DNA of 5,243 nt from contig JAGYHI010000054.1 in NCBI GenBank assembly GCA_018457335.1, positions 1-5,243 on the forward strand, read 5' to 3'. This document shows positions 5,068 to 5,243 of this stretch, piece after piece; position 1 is the first letter of the stretch, and each line of letters begins with the position of its first letter. A model generated the notes under the pieces. The model was given only the letters and a program-made list of their open reading frames with translations, was not told the DNA's origin and ran no database searches. The position numbers and the translations under genes are program-made. Source of the stretch: Candidatus Altimarinota bacterium. GTDB taxonomy: Bacteria; Patescibacteria; JAEDAM01; BD1-5; UBA2023.

Positions 5068-5243
5068 ATGAAAACATTTTTACAAAAACTTCATCTGTCA
5101 AATTTTAAAAATGCAATATTTCGGTTTCCAATTGCGAGTTTTTTTGCGATTTTTGCTACCTCTATTCTCCTTTGCAATATCTGGATTCGAAGTGATTTTT
5201 GGACGGGAGAACTCCTCTTTCGACTGATGAGTACTAGCGTGCT
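5068..5243 (+). CDS. N-terminal part of a membrane protein, possibly DUF4153-like (truncated by window end)
   Basis: The ATG at 5068 opens a frame that stays open to the window end (58 complete codons). The start MKTFLQKLHLSNFKNAIFRF is basic and amphipathic. A hydrophobic segment follows at about residues 21-38 (FPIASFFAIFATSILLC), then a short charged turn and the beginning of a second stretch (ELLFRLMSTSV). The 'RFP-hydrophobic helix' opening followed by a second helix resembles the start of DUF4153 integral membrane proteins. With so little sequence this is a weak suggestion. No UGA codon and no Shine-Dalgarno site are seen. The promoter at 4996-5023 supports it as the first gene of its transcript. 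Confidence 0.7.
   Translation, partial: MKTFLQKLHLSNFKNAIFRFPIASFFAIFATSILLCNIWIRSDFWTGELLFRLMSTSV

Overview
This AT-rich window comes from a bacterium that reads UGA as glycine (genetic code 25). That points to the Gracilibacteria / Absconditabacteria branch of the Patescibacteria (CPR). The key evidence is the gene for the long RelA/SpoT homologue (minus strand, 4928 to 2646). Under the standard code it breaks into pieces, but it is one continuous 760-residue frame when its six in-frame UGA codons are read through. One UGA falls exactly on the glycine of the family's 'AE-x-G-x-AAH' synthetase motif. CGA and CGG encode conserved arginines in the same protein, which favours Gracilibacteria over Absconditabacteria lineages reported to have reassigned those codons. 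The finer taxonomic placement is an inference.

Layout. Positions 81-1004 (minus strand) hold two tandem, paralogous mini-transcription units. Each has a TTGACA-16-TATAGT promoter, a leader of just over 100 nt folding into a hairpin with a covarying base pair, a Shine-Dalgarno site, an 80-100 aa protein of unknown function and a hairpin terminator. Positions 1010-1516 (minus) encode a four-helix membrane protein, probably read from the tRNA-Gln(CUG) transcript just upstream (1555-1629). Positions 1680-2312 (minus) encode a 210-aa hypothetical protein containing one UGA. A divergent promoter region (about 2313-2396) separates it from a small two-helix membrane protein on the plus strand (2397-2642), which is visible only when UGA is read as Gly. 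That gene ends three bases from the stop codon of the converging rel gene (2646-4928, minus). A second divergent promoter region (4929-5067) drives rel leftward and the start of a membrane protein rightward (5068 to the window end, truncated; weakly DUF4153-like).

How it fits together. The only confident biochemical function is (p)ppGpp synthesis and hydrolysis by Rel, the stringent-response alarmone enzyme, with both half-reactions apparently intact. The tRNA-Gln gene has an encoded CCA end. The other genes are small lineage-type hypotheticals, three of them membrane proteins. The most distinctive feature is the duplicated leader-plus-small-gene cassette at 81-1004. Its RNA leader is conserved as structure and not as a reading frame, so it is a candidate undescribed cis-regulatory RNA. 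A second oddity is that the left copy's apparent stop codon is UGA, which in this code should be read through into its own terminator hairpin.

No gene-free stretch exceeds 300 bases. Positions 1-80 hold no gene I can support; two plus-strand frames are open there, but both run into the terminator hairpin and neither resembles anything recognisable. No CRISPR array, insertion sequence or attachment site was seen.
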